DNA of 15,275 bases from Lachnospiraceae bacterium (GTDB lineage: Bacteria > Bacillota > Clostridia > Lachnospirales > Lachnospiraceae), in contig VSNE01000026.1 of the NCBI GenBank assembly GCA_009774155.1, positions 1 to 15,275 of the forward strand. The letters run 5' to 3'. A program made the translations under genes and the position numbers. Shown here in pieces: positions 1 through 7,761 of the stretch. Every line of letters begins with the position of its first letter. The stretch's first letter is position 1. The notes under the pieces were generated by a model. That model had not been told where the DNA came from. It did no database searches and worked only from the letters and a program-made list of their open reading frames with translations.

Positions 1-671
1 AAGCGGCAGCTACACTTCCGGCACTCTATGAACAGCGGGAAACGGCAGCCGGAGCCGACATACAGATTTTGGAACAGCCTGACGTGCTGACGGGAATTCA
101 GCATATTTTTATGGCAATGACACTGATTTCCGCAATGTTCATGGGCTGTACCTTTAATGCAATGAACATGATTTCTGAAAAAGAAGATGGTGTTGCGCTG
201 ATCAATGAAATACTGCCTATGACCTCCGGACAGTATGTGCTCCAGAAAATTTTTATTGGTTTTGTATTTGGCTGTTTGTCCGCGGTTGCTGCTGCGGCAA
301 TCTGTTTTCCGCTTTCTCCTGCAGGGGCGGCGGTCATGGTGACGCTGATCGTATTGTCAGCCGTTGTGGCGGCTCTGGCTGGTCTGTTTGTTGGCCGTAT
401 CTCGGAAGGGATGATGGAGGGCGTAGTTTACATTAAAATTGTTATGATTGTGTTTATGGCGGTTCCTCTGTTGAAGTATCTGACGACGGCGGGAAACAAA
501 GTCCTCTCATATATCTGCTATCTTATCCCGTCCAGCGCCGCTTTTGAGGGAGTTATGGATTTGGCAGATGGAGGTATGGCGACCGCAGGCAAAGATATAG
601 TGATTCTTGCGGTTCATTGTGCAGGCTGGTTTTTGCTCTATTTTCTCATATCCGGCCGCAGGAAAAAATAG
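1..671 (+). CDS. ABC-2 type transporter permease, 3' part only
   Basis: The frame is open from base 3 to the TAG at 669-671, so the 5' end lies before the window. A TTG at 69 is in frame but is unlikely to be the true start, because the frame continues upstream without a stop. About 222 residues are visible. They form several hydrophobic segments separated by a short charged cytoplasmic stretch (SEKEDGVALINEILPMT), which resembles the coupling region of ABC-2 permeases. The protein ends in a basic tail (SGRRKK). It would be the membrane half of an exporter whose ATPase should lie upstream. The substrate cannot be told. The same style of sequence (acidic residues, then a P-V/M-T turn) is seen in the two permeases at 8827-10402, but this protein belongs to a separate unit. 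Confidence 0.8.
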   Translation, partial: AAATLPALYEQRETAAGADIQILEQPDVLTGIQHIFMAMTLISAMFMGCTFNAMNMISEKEDGVALINEILPMTSGQYVLQKIFIGFVFGCLSAVAAAAICFPLSPAGAAVMVTLIVLSAVVAALAGLFVGRISEGMMEGVVYIKIVMIVFMAVPLLKYLTTAGNKVLSYICYLIPSSAAFEGVMDLADGGMATAGKDIVILAVHCAGWFLLYFLISGRRKK

Positions 672-990
672 TCATTTTGCGTTATCCGGCATCTTAAAGA
701 GATTTTCAGCCTCACACAAAGAGCCGAAAACGCGCCCCTCTCGAAATAGTGCAAAAGGCGGGGGAAACCGGTTAGAGGTGACATTGTTCCCCTATATCAT
801 GGACGGGCAGAAGAACGCAGAAACTGTAATAAGCAGAATGGATCAGTCATTAAATTGTCACTTTTATTTGCTATAATATAGCTTATCGGAATCTGCAGGA
901 CAAATTTCGATAAAAGGCGCACAGTGTCGTAAATTTAATAACAGGCAGTCTGCCTGCAAGGGCAGATAAAGTGTGAGGAAGGAGCGGAAA
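672..990. other. Intergenic region ahead of the first two-component pair
   Basis: About 320 bases without a convincing gene. An open frame runs through it up to 876, but it starts inside the preceding permease gene, has no ribosome site, and its product resembles no family I recognise. The only functional-looking sites are an extended -10 promoter box near 855-877 and the ribosome site AGGAAGGAG at 976-984. A short CCTCT/AGAGG pairing (around 736-777) is too weak to call a terminator for the permease. Confidence 0.5.
855..877 (+). promoter_or_regulatory. Promoter box A (extended -10) of the first two-component operon
   Basis: TTGTCACTTT at 855-864 is followed by two bases and TTTGCTATAAT ending at 877. 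The last part is an extended -10 (TGC-TATAAT, hexamer 872-877). There is no good -35 hexamer 16-18 bases upstream; TTGTCA sits only 11 bases from the -10, too close for a normal -35. That layout fits an activator-dependent promoter. The box is almost repeated at 2851-2873 before the partner transporter (19 of the first 22 bases match), which supports a shared regulator site. Binding by the regulator at 991-1668 is an inference. Confidence 0.6.
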
Positions 991-1668
991 TTGGCTGTGG
1001 TTGATCTGTATTATATTGAAGATGATCCCAATATTGCATTTATTGTAAAAGAATATCTGGAACAGAAGAATTTTAAGGTAACGCTCTGTGAAACGCTTGC
1101 ACAGGCAAGGCAGGTATTGAAAGAGCATGTTCCAACCGTTGTTTTATTGGACTGGAACATGCCGGACGGTCACGGAGACAGCCTGTGCCAGTGGATTCGC
1201 AGGAACTGGAAAGAACTGCCCGTTATTTTTCTTACCGTTCGCGGAGACTGTGCCGATATTGTTTCGGGTTTCAGAAATGGTGCGGATGATTATGTGGTGA
1301 AGCCCTTTGAGCTGGAGGTATTGTATTCAAGAATTCTGGCATTACTCCGCAGAACCGGTAATGTGGCAGAGCAGTATCTTTCCTGTGACGGAATCGGGAT
1401 TGACTTAAGCCGCCATACAGTTTCCTGCCATTCGGAGGAAATATCCTTAAGTGAAGCGGAATATCAACTGCTTTTGTATCTGATGCAGAATAAGGGGAGG
1501 ACGGTTACCAGAGAAAAGATTCTGGAGCAGGTATGGGATGTCAATGGAAGTTATGTGAACAATAATACATTAACAGTTACCATGAAGCGGCTGCGGGATA
1601 AGCTTTACCGGCCGAAGTGTCTGAAAACCGTCAGAAGTGTAGGCTACCGCATGGAGGATACCATATGA
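991..1668 (+). CDS. OmpR/PhoB-family response regulator (module 1)
   Basis: A 225-residue DNA-binding response regulator. An N-terminal receiver domain has the acidic pair at E10-D11-D12, the phospho-acceptor D54 (VVLLDWNMPDG), T82 and K104 (VVKPFE). A C-terminal winged helix ends in the typical TVRSVGYRME. A GTG at 973 is in frame, but it lies before the ribosome site AGGAAGGAG (976-984). TTG at 991, 6 bases after that site, is the better start and gives the usual N-terminus directly before the first strand; GTG at 997 is also possible. The stop overlaps the kinase start (ATGA, 1665-1668), indicating translational coupling. It probably activates the ABC genes at 2992-5903 through the box shared by both promoters. 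Family assignment is firm; the target is inferred. Confidence 0.93.
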   Translation: MAVVDLYYIEDDPNIAFIVKEYLEQKNFKVTLCETLAQARQVLKEHVPTVVLLDWNMPDGHGDSLCQWIRRNWKELPVIFLTVRGDCADIVSGFRNGADDYVVKPFELEVLYSRILALLRRTGNVAEQYLSCDGIGIDLSRHTVSCHSEEISLSEAEYQLLLYLMQNKGRTVTREKILEQVWDVNGSYVNNNTLTVTMKRLRDKLYRPKCLKTVRSVGYRMEDTI

Positions 1669-2849
1669 GCGGACAGAAAAATGTGCTGGTCACTTTTGGA
1701 TTTGTATTATCTGTCAGCCTGATTGTATCCGCTGTTTCTGTCCTGTTTGTTTCTTACCATTACAGCCGGCTTCAGTTTGACCTGTTAAATGTGATCTGCG
1801 GCGAAATGGCGGAGCAGGAGCCGGAAACAAAAAATATCATTGCTGCAGCATTAAAGGAATATACAGGAGGAAATCCTGACAGGGCAGCGGAAGAAGATAT
1901 GTTATCTGCATTGGGATACCGTATTTCGGATTTTTCAGGTTCCGCCTGCGGGCAGAATGCTTTGTTTGCAGCAATGGGCATTTTAACAGGGATCTTACTT
2001 TTTATTTCTACTTTTTTGTATCGGAATAAAATAGAAAATATGCGAATCCGGGCGTTAGCGGAGTATCTGGAACAGGTGAATACCGGGAAGGCGGCCATCC
2101 TGTCCGCTTCCGGGGAGGATGATTTCTCCAGACTGGAAGATGAAATATATAAAACGGTGACATACCTCTATCAGACGAAGGATTCAGCGGTACAGGCAAA
2201 GAATGATTTTGCGGAAAATCTGTCTAATATTGCGCATCAGCTCAAAACGCCGATCACTGCCATTTCCCTGTCCGTTCAGATAATGAAGCAGAACATTGAC
2301 AACAGGCATCTGGAACAGGTGGAGAAACAGCTTTTACGGCTGACCCATCTGGAGGAAGCCCTTCTGGTCTTATCCAGGATTGATGCCGGAACCTTACATT
2401 TACAAAGGGATGAGGTAGATGTCTTTACCCTTCTTGTCCTTGCGGCGGATAACCTGCAGGAGCTGTTTGCGAGCTCCCGCACTTCTGTTGACATACCGGA
2501 GCAGGGTGAGATGCTTGTGACTGCGGATCTGGACTGGACTATGGAGGCAGTCATGAATCTGATGAAAAACTGTATGGAGCACAGCCCTGGGGGAATGATT
2601 CATTGTTCCTATGCACAGAATCCGCTTTATACAGAAATTCTGATATGGGATGATGGGGAAGGGTTTGCAAAAGAGGATATTCCCCATCTCTTTGAACGGT
2701 TTTATCGGGGACAAAATGCAAGTGAGGGCGGTATCGGAATCGGGCTGGCTTTGTCGAAAGAGATGATTGAACGCCAGAATGGAACTATACGGGCCCAAAA
2801 CAGATCTGACGGCGGCGCTCTTTTTGAAATTCGTTTTTACAGTCACTGA
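1665..2849 (+). CDS. Sensor histidine kinase with two TM helices (module 1)
   Basis: A 394-residue membrane kinase. TM1 is about residues 9-31, an extracytoplasmic loop of about 65 residues follows, and TM2 is about 98-119. The cytoplasmic linker leads to a HisKA helix with H191 in NIAHQLKTPIT. The ATPase domain shows the N box (MNLMKNCMEHSPGG), G1 (WDDGEGF), F box (LFERFYRG) and G2 (GIGIGLALSKEM). The start ATG at 1665 overlaps the regulator stop by 4 bases and has GGAGG about 6-10 bases upstream; an open frame reaching further back lies inside the regulator gene. The sensor loop is longer than in the intramembrane-sensing BceS-type kinases but has no recognisable domain. The regulator-kinase-ATPase-permease order suggests it senses an antimicrobial peptide or the transporter that handles it. 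Confidence 0.93.
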   Translation: MSGQKNVLVTFGFVLSVSLIVSAVSVLFVSYHYSRLQFDLLNVICGEMAEQEPETKNIIAAALKEYTGGNPDRAAEEDMLSALGYRISDFSGSACGQNALFAAMGILTGILLFISTFLYRNKIENMRIRALAEYLEQVNTGKAAILSASGEDDFSRLEDEIYKTVTYLYQTKDSAVQAKNDFAENLSNIAHQLKTPITAISLSVQIMKQNIDNRHLEQVEKQLLRLTHLEEALLVLSRIDAGTLHLQRDEVDVFTLLVLAADNLQELFASSRTSVDIPEQGEMLVTADLDWTMEAVMNLMKNCMEHSPGGMIHCSYAQNPLYTEILIWDDGEGFAKEDIPHLFERFYRGQNASEGGIGIGLALSKEMIERQNGTIRAQNRSDGGALFEIRFYSH

Positions 2850-2850
2850 G

Positions 2851-2873
2851 TTGTAACTTTCGTTTGCTATACT
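2851..2873 (+). promoter_or_regulatory. Promoter box B (extended -10) of the module 1 ABC transporter
   Basis: TTGTAACTTT at 2851-2860 is followed by CG and TTTGCTATACT ending at 2873, an extended -10 (TGC-TATACT) with no proper -35. It begins two bases after the kinase stop and nearly copies the box at 855-877. Since the flanking bases are unrelated, the match looks functional rather than a recent duplication. It leaves a leader of roughly 110 bases before the ATPase start at 2992. Confidence 0.6.
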
Positions 2874-2991
2874 GTTGATTGTAAAGGCTGTGGGAAACAA
2901 GTCCCCACGGATAACAGAAAACACCGCCAGGGTATATTTCTTTCTGATGCCCGGAAGGTACAGGTACGCAGATGAAAGGAGAAAATCAAAA

Positions 2992-3672
2992 ATGGAGATT
3001 CTAAAATGTGAGGGGGTCAGGAAGGTATATGGCTCCGGCCAAAATCAGGTGACAGCCCTTAACGGGATCGACCTGTCAGTCAGCAAAGGAGAATTTGTGG
3101 CAATTATCGGAGCATCCGGTTCAGGCAAGTCCACCCTGCTGCATATTCTCGGCAGTGTGGATAAACCCACAGACGGAAAGGTTATGATAGACGGAACCGA
3201 CCTTTCCAAACTAAACCAGACACAGGCGGCAATTTTCCGGCGCAGAAAGGTGGGGCTTGTATATCAGTTTTATAACCTGATTCCGACCCTTACAGTGCGG
3301 AAAAATATCCTCATGCCTCTTGCCCTTGATAAGAAAAAGCCAAATCAGGAATATTTCGAGAAGATTGTCAGTTCTCTTGGTATTGCTGAGAGACTCGAAG
3401 CTTTGCCGAACCAGTTATCCGGAGGCCAGCAGCAGCGGGCAGCGATTGCGCGTTCCCTGATCTACCGTCCGGCCCTGCTTCTGGCGGATGAGCCTACCGG
3501 GAACCTGGACCAGAAAAACTCCAAAGAGATTATCGACATGCTAAAGCTCTCCAACCGTAATCTGGAGCAGACAATTTTACTGATTACCCATGATGAAAAG
3601 GTGGCTTTGGAAGCAGAGCGTATTATTACGATTGAAGACGGGCGTATTATCAGTGACGAGCGGCGGAGGTAA
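2992..3672 (+). CDS. ABC transporter ATPase, MacB/LolD/BceA type (module 1)
   Basis: A 226-residue nucleotide-binding subunit. It has Walker A GASGSGKST (40-48), Q-loop Q92 (VYQFYNLIPTLTV), signature LSGGQQQR (142-149), Walker B LLLADEPTG with the catalytic glutamate, and H-loop H200. The Q-F-x-N-L-I-P pattern after the Q-loop is typical of ATPases that pair with FtsX-type permeases (MacB, LolD, BceA). ATG at 2992 is preceded by AAAGGAG (2975-2981); an in-frame extension back to 2875 has no ribosome site. The stop runs directly into the permease gene, so the two are co-translated. It is expected to drive removal of a peptide or lipid-bound substrate at the membrane; the substrate is unknown. 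Confidence 0.95.
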   Translation: MEILKCEGVRKVYGSGQNQVTALNGIDLSVSKGEFVAIIGASGSGKSTLLHILGSVDKPTDGKVMIDGTDLSKLNQTQAAIFRRRKVGLVYQFYNLIPTLTVRKNILMPLALDKKKPNQEYFEKIVSSLGIAERLEALPNQLSGGQQQRAAIARSLIYRPALLLADEPTGNLDQKNSKEIIDMLKLSNRNLEQTILLITHDEKVALEAERIITIEDGRIISDERRR

Positions 3673-3677
3673 TGGAT

Positions 3678-5903
3678 ATGTGGAAAGATTATTCATCGGG
3701 CTATATGAAAAACAACCGTTCCTCCAGCCTGTCCGTCATGATAGCGGCATTTATTTCGGCCTTGCTTTTATCTCTGTTGTGTGGATTGTTTTATAATGCA
3801 TGGAAATACGAGGTGGAACGGATCGAGCAGGAGGAAGGCGGCTGGCACAGCCGGATTTCCGGGGAATTTGCGGAAGAGGACATGGAAGTCGTAAAAAATT
3901 TCGCAAATGTGAAAGATGCCGTGGTAAATGAAAAAGGAGCTGACAGTGCAGAACCGGTATTGGATATTTACTTTGATGATATGGGTTCCGTTTTTTCGGA
4001 CACGCCCCGTATCGCGCAGCACATAGGGGCCGCACCGGAAAAAATCGTTTATAATTATGAACTCCTGGCAATGTACCTGGTCAGGGATTCCAGTGATACG
4101 GCTCCGAGGCTGGTGTTTCCGATGTTTATATTGATCACGCTTGCGGCCTCATTCTCATTGATTGTGATCATCCACAATTCCTTTGCGGTATCCATGAACG
4201 CACGGATTCATCAGTTTGGTATTTTTTCAAGTATCGGAGCCACGCTAAAGCAGATCCGGGCGTGCCTTTTGCAGGAAGCGGCTGGTCTCTGTGCCGTTCC
4301 GATACTGGCGGGGAATCTGATCGGCATTGCGGGCAGTATGGGTCTGATACAGTTGTCCAATACTCTTCTGGGAAGTGATATTCCGGGACGGCATAAAGCG
4401 GCTTTTGGCTATCATCCGCTGGTACTGGTACTGACATTGCTTGTGAGCGTACTCATCATATGGATCTCCGCATGGCTGCCGGCTGGAAAACTGAGTAAGC
4501 TGACGCCGCTGGAAGCCATCAGAAATACCGGCGAATTACAGTTAAAGCGCCGGAAAAATTCTTATTTCCTTTCTCTGCTGTTCGGAGTGGAAGGAGAGCT
4601 GGCCGGCAATGCGTTAAAAGCGCAGAAAAAAGCCCTGCGGACGGCATCCTTATCTCTGATAGCCGCGTTTATGGCGTTTGCGACCATGCAGTGCTTTTTT
4701 ACCCTTTCCGGGATCAGCACAAGGGAGACTTATTTTGAAAGGTATCAGGGAGTATGGGATGTCATGGTTACCGTGAAAGATGCGGATGTGGATGCTTTTG
4801 AAGAAACGGACCGTATTCAGGGAATGCACGGACTGGAAAGCGCCATTGTGTATCAGAAGGCAACGGCAAAGCGGATCATTGCAGAGGAAGAAATGAGCGA
4901 GGATATGAAATCCTTCGGCGGATTTTCGCATGCGCCCGGTAACTATGTAACACAGGCGGACGACGGCTGGCTGGTGGATGCGCCGATTATCATACTGGAT
5001 GATAACAGCTTTCTGGCTTACTGTGAGCAGATCGGAGCTGCACCGCGGCTTGACGGAGCAGTAATATTAAACCAGATCCGCGATGTGACAAATCCGGATT
5101 TCAGACATCCTGATTTTATGCCCTATGTAAAGGCACCAGACACGGGGGAAAACGCTGCAAGTATTTTGAGACAATCAGGGAATGAAGAAATGACAGCCAG
5201 GATACCAGTCCTGGCTTATACGGAAAAAGTTCCTGTTTTAAGGGAGGAATACGCAACGCTTAATTATTATGAGCTGGTGCATTTTATTCCGGTGTCTTTA
5301 TGGAAGGAGATTAAGGGGCAGATCGGAGGGGCAGAGGAAGACAGCTATATCTGTGTGCGGAGTACAGAAGATCCGTCCGTGGAAGAACTGAATATGCTTC
5401 AGGATAAGATTAGCCAAAATCTCAGCGGAAAATATACCATAGAATCTGAAAACCGCATTCAGGAATACGAAACAAATGATAAGCAGATACGGGGAATGAT
5501 GGCGATATTTGGAGGCTTTTGTATCCTGCTTGCGATTATCGGCATCGGCAATGTATTTTCCAACACCTTGGGATTTGTGCGCCAGAGAAAAAGGGAATTT
5601 GCAAGATATATGTCGGTTGGAATGACGCCGAAGGAGCTTAGGAAAATGTTTTGCACGGAAGCGCTGGTGATAGCCGGCAGACCGGTTTTGATCAGCCTTC
5701 CCCTCGTGATCATTGCGGTAGCGTATATGTTGAAGACCAGTTATCTTGAGGTGGAGGTATTTATGGCGGAGGTGCCGCTGCTCCCTATTTTCCTGTTTAT
5801 GCTGGCCATCCTGGGTTCTGTAGCGATGGCCTATTCCCTTGCATGGCGGAATGTACGCAAAATCAGTTTGTCAGAGGTTCTCAGAGATGATACAATGATG
5901 TAA
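3678..5903 (+). CDS. FtsX-type ABC transporter permease, two fused halves (module 1)
   Basis: A 741-residue membrane subunit with eight predicted helices (about 18-40, 146-168, 200-224, 247-269, 325-345, 606-628, 661-686, 699-721). Helices 1-2 flank a domain of about 100 residues, and helices 5-6 flank a large one of about 260 residues, presumably external. Both halves carry the FtsX pattern after their second helix (FGIFSSIGATLKQIR and FARYMSVGMTPKELR). ATG at 3678 lies 7 bases after GGAGGT. An ATG at 3672 overlapping the ATPase stop would add two residues but sits only 2 bases from that site. The 4+4 layout differs from classical BceB (ten helices), so I call it FtsX-type rather than BceB. 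With the ATPase it probably protects against a cell-wall-active peptide. Confidence 0.92.
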   Translation: MWKDYSSGYMKNNRSSSLSVMIAAFISALLLSLLCGLFYNAWKYEVERIEQEEGGWHSRISGEFAEEDMEVVKNFANVKDAVVNEKGADSAEPVLDIYFDDMGSVFSDTPRIAQHIGAAPEKIVYNYELLAMYLVRDSSDTAPRLVFPMFILITLAASFSLIVIIHNSFAVSMNARIHQFGIFSSIGATLKQIRACLLQEAAGLCAVPILAGNLIGIAGSMGLIQLSNTLLGSDIPGRHKAAFGYHPLVLVLTLLVSVLIIWISAWLPAGKLSKLTPLEAIRNTGELQLKRRKNSYFLSLLFGVEGELAGNALKAQKKALRTASLSLIAAFMAFATMQCFFTLSGISTRETYFERYQGVWDVMVTVKDADVDAFEETDRIQGMHGLESAIVYQKATAKRIIAEEEMSEDMKSFGGFSHAPGNYVTQADDGWLVDAPIIILDDNSFLAYCEQIGAAPRLDGAVILNQIRDVTNPDFRHPDFMPYVKAPDTGENAASILRQSGNEEMTARIPVLAYTEKVPVLREEYATLNYYELVHFIPVSLWKEIKGQIGGAEEDSYICVRSTEDPSVEELNMLQDKISQNLSGKYTIESENRIQEYETNDKQIRGMMAIFGGFCILLAIIGIGNVFSNTLGFVRQRKREFARYMSVGMTPKELRKMFCTEALVIAGRPVLISLPLVIIAVAYMLKTSYLEVEVFMAEVPLLPIFLFMLAILGSVAMAYSLAWRNVRKISLSEVLRDDTMM

Positions 5904-5921
5904 AGTCAGATTGTGCATTTT

Positions 5922-5952
5922 ATGTTGCTGAGAACGGAGTGAACAGTAACAA
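5922..5952 (+). repeat. Solo 31-bp repeat, right-end copy of the element at 7699-7831
   Basis: The 31 bases here are identical to 7803-7833. They contain a hairpin, GTTGCTG (5925-5931) pairing with CAGTAAC (5944-5950) with one G-T pair and a 13-base loop. The other copy forms the right end of the inverted-repeat element over the kinase gene 3' end. Here the left part of the element is missing, so this is a remnant or a separate small repeat unit. Confidence 0.8.
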
Positions 5953-5959
5953 TTTTATC

Positions 5960-5997
5960 GGCCGGATCAGTCAAATATTGTTGGCTGGTCCGGCTTT
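5960..5997 (+). terminator. Possible transcription terminator after module 1
   Basis: GCCGGATCAG (5961-5970) can pair with CTGGTCCGGC (5985-5994), ten base pairs with one G-T pair and a 14-base loop. It is followed by only three Ts, so intrinsic termination is plausible but weak. It lies between the permease stop at 5903 and the next regulator at 6067, where the operon boundary should be. Confidence 0.45.
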
Positions 5998-6066
5998 GCT
6001 GATAAATGCTGTGGCTTCAGGATATACGCCGGGAGACGGGAAAAAAGAGAACAGGAGGCAGGAATC

Positions 6067-6765
6067 ATGGCGGATTACAGGATACTGATTATTGACGATG
6101 ACAGGGAGCTTTGCGCACTGATCCGGCAGAGTGTTTTACCGGAACAGATAGAGGCCGACTGCTGCTATTCCGGGAAATCCGGTTTGCAGAAGCTACGGGA
6201 AAAGGATTACCAGCTTGTCATACTGGATGTCATGATGCCTGGATTTGACGGCTTTGAGACACTGGAAATGATCCGAAAAGAGAGCCGCCTGTCCATTCTG
6301 ATGTTTACATCAAAAAATGACAGCGCTTCCAAGGTACGCGGACTACGGGCAGGGGCGGACGATTATCTGACAAAGCCTTTTGATATGGACGAGCTGATCG
6401 CGCGTATTATTTCCCTGATCAGACGCTATACCCGTTTTAATCAAAATGACGGGCAGATGCAGACCTGCGAGTTTGACGGACTGACCATTGACTGCGAAAG
6501 ACGCTGTGTGATCACCGGGAACGGGGAATTTGAACTGCCGCCGAAAGAATTTGACGTACTCCTCTATCTTGCCGGGAATCAGGGAAAGATCCTGACAAAA
6601 AGGCAGATTTATGAGAGCGTATGGGGAGAGGAATATGTCTATGATGACAGCAATATCATGGCAGTCATCAGCCGCCTGCGGAAGAAAACAGAAGTAAATC
6701 CGGGAAACCCCAGATATATACAGACGGTAAAAGGGATTGGCTATCGTTTTAATAAGGAGGTCTGA
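6067..6765 (+). CDS. OmpR/PhoB-family response regulator (module 2)
   Basis: A 232-residue regulator. The receiver domain has D10-D11-D12, phospho-acceptor D54 (VILDVMMPG), T81 and K103 (YLTKPF). A winged helix follows from about residue 135 to the end (YIQTVKGIGYRFNKEV). ATG at 6067 follows AGGAGG by 8 bases. The kinase starts three bases after its stop, so the two form an operon. The lantibiotic-type ABC genes downstream are the likely targets, and the CAAGGTT array at 7840-7879 is the likely binding site, because OmpR-type regulators bind direct repeats spaced about one helical turn. That array is absent upstream of this gene, so no autoregulation through it is visible. Arrangement and target class resemble the CprRK system of Clostridioides difficile; the resemblance is by gene order and family only. 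Confidence 0.93.
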   Translation: MADYRILIIDDDRELCALIRQSVLPEQIEADCCYSGKSGLQKLREKDYQLVILDVMMPGFDGFETLEMIRKESRLSILMFTSKNDSASKVRGLRAGADDYLTKPFDMDELIARIISLIRRYTRFNQNDGQMQTCEFDGLTIDCERRCVITGNGEFELPPKEFDVLLYLAGNQGKILTKRQIYESVWGEEYVYDDSNIMAVISRLRKKTEVNPGNPRYIQTVKGIGYRFNKEV

Positions 6766-6768
6766 CAG

Positions 6769-7761
6769 ATGTATGCGGATATAATTGCACTGATTGGAGC
6801 GGCTGTGATCCTTGTTTCTGTCTGCGGCTCTGTTTTTGTCATCCGGCGTGTCAGAAGGCAGATAGCAGAAATGGTTGAGGCGCTTACAGATGTGAAAAAC
6901 GGGAATGGGAACCGGCGTATCCTGCTGGAAACCCATGAGCTTGTGGCTCCCCTTGCCTACATGATCAACGATATTATCCTGTCTTATGAAAACAGGCTTT
7001 CTGCTTATCACCGGACGGAGGAGACCAACCGGGAGCTTATGACAAGCCTTTCCCATGATGTGAGGACGCCGCTTACGACTCTGATCGGGTATCTGGACGC
7101 CGCACATAAAGGGATTATCACCGGGAAAGAGCGTGATGATTATATAGAAACCGCACGCCGGAAAGCCTATGACCTGAAAGAATATATCGATGTACTCTTT
7201 GACTGGTTCAAGCTGGGTTCTGATGAATTTTCGATGAATATCATAACCGTTGACCTGACGGAGCTGACACGGAATCTGTTGGTTGACTGGATACCGGTTT
7301 TTGAGGATGCGCAGATGGACTTTGTGGCTGACATTCCGGAGCGGCCTTTTCGGGTAGAGCTTGATCCGGACGGATATATGCGGATTTTAAACAACCTGGT
7401 ACAGAATGTAATTTCCCACAGCCATGGGAACCTGATAGAGATTGCGTTATTGGAGCAGGATGGAAACATAAAAATCCGCCTGGCGGATAACGGAGTGGGG
7501 ATTGATAAAGAAGATCTGAAGCACATTTTTGAACGGCTTTATAAATGTGATAAAGGACGGTCTGAAAAGGGCAGCGGCCTTGGCCTGTCCATTGTGCATC
7601 AGCTCGTAATCAAAATGAATGGAACCATAACCGCGGAAAGTGTGCCGGGCAGCGGAACGATCTTTACGTTGTCCTTCCCTTTAGTGGAGGAGAAATCAGT
7701 TACTGTTCACACAGGACTTTGCACTTGCTGCAAAGTCCGTACGAAAGTGATTCAGGGGTGA
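6769..7761 (+). CDS. Sensor histidine kinase with one TM helix and a repeat-derived C-terminus (module 2)
   Basis: A 330-residue kinase. A single N-terminal membrane segment (about residues 4-25) is followed directly by a cytoplasmic linker, so almost nothing is exposed outside. The HisKA helix has H96 in SLSHDVRTPLTTL. The ATPase domain shows N box NNLVQNVISHSHGN, G1 LADNGVGI, F box IFERLYKCDKGR and G2 GSGLGLSIVHQLV. ATG at 6769 follows AAGGAGG by 8 bases. The catalytic domain ends normally at GTIFTLSFPL (to about residue 305). From V311 the codons lie inside the 133-bp inverted-repeat element starting at 7699, so the last 20 residues, with three cysteines and several basic residues, are encoded by the element. 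With no sensor domain, it may sense within the membrane or through the ABC transporter. Confidence 0.92.
   Translation: MYADIIALIGAAVILVSVCGSVFVIRRVRRQIAEMVEALTDVKNGNGNRRILLETHELVAPLAYMINDIILSYENRLSAYHRTEETNRELMTSLSHDVRTPLTTLIGYLDAAHKGIITGKERDDYIETARRKAYDLKEYIDVLFDWFKLGSDEFSMNIITVDLTELTRNLLVDWIPVFEDAQMDFVADIPERPFRVELDPDGYMRILNNLVQNVISHSHGNLIEIALLEQDGNIKIRLADNGVGIDKEDLKHIFERLYKCDKGRSEKGSGLGLSIVHQLVIKMNGTITAESVPGSGTIFTLSFPLVEEKSVTVHTGLCTCCKVRTKVIQG

Noticed and set aside
607..876. 89-codon + strand open frame after the first permease
   Set aside because: It starts inside the permease gene, has no ribosome site, resembles no family and ends in the promoter box.
855..877. TTGTCA and TATAAT as an ordinary -35/-10 pair
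   Set aside because: The gap is 11 bases instead of about 17. An extended -10 with an activator box explains it better.
2400..2924. 174-codon open frame on the - strand over the module 1 kinase 3' end
   Set aside because: It is antisense to the conserved kinase ATPase domain and the shared promoter box, with no family resemblance.
5911..5930. A third copy of the module 1 promoter box before the module 2 regulator
   Set aside because: The match (TTGTGCATTTTATGTTGCT) needs a gap, lacks the -10 sequence and overlaps the 31-bp repeat.
6343..7107. 254-codon open frame on the - strand across the module 2 regulator and kinase
   Set aside because: It is antisense to two well-supported genes, its product is rich in His, Arg, Cys and Pro as expected for a shadow frame, and no promoter or ribosome site is evident.
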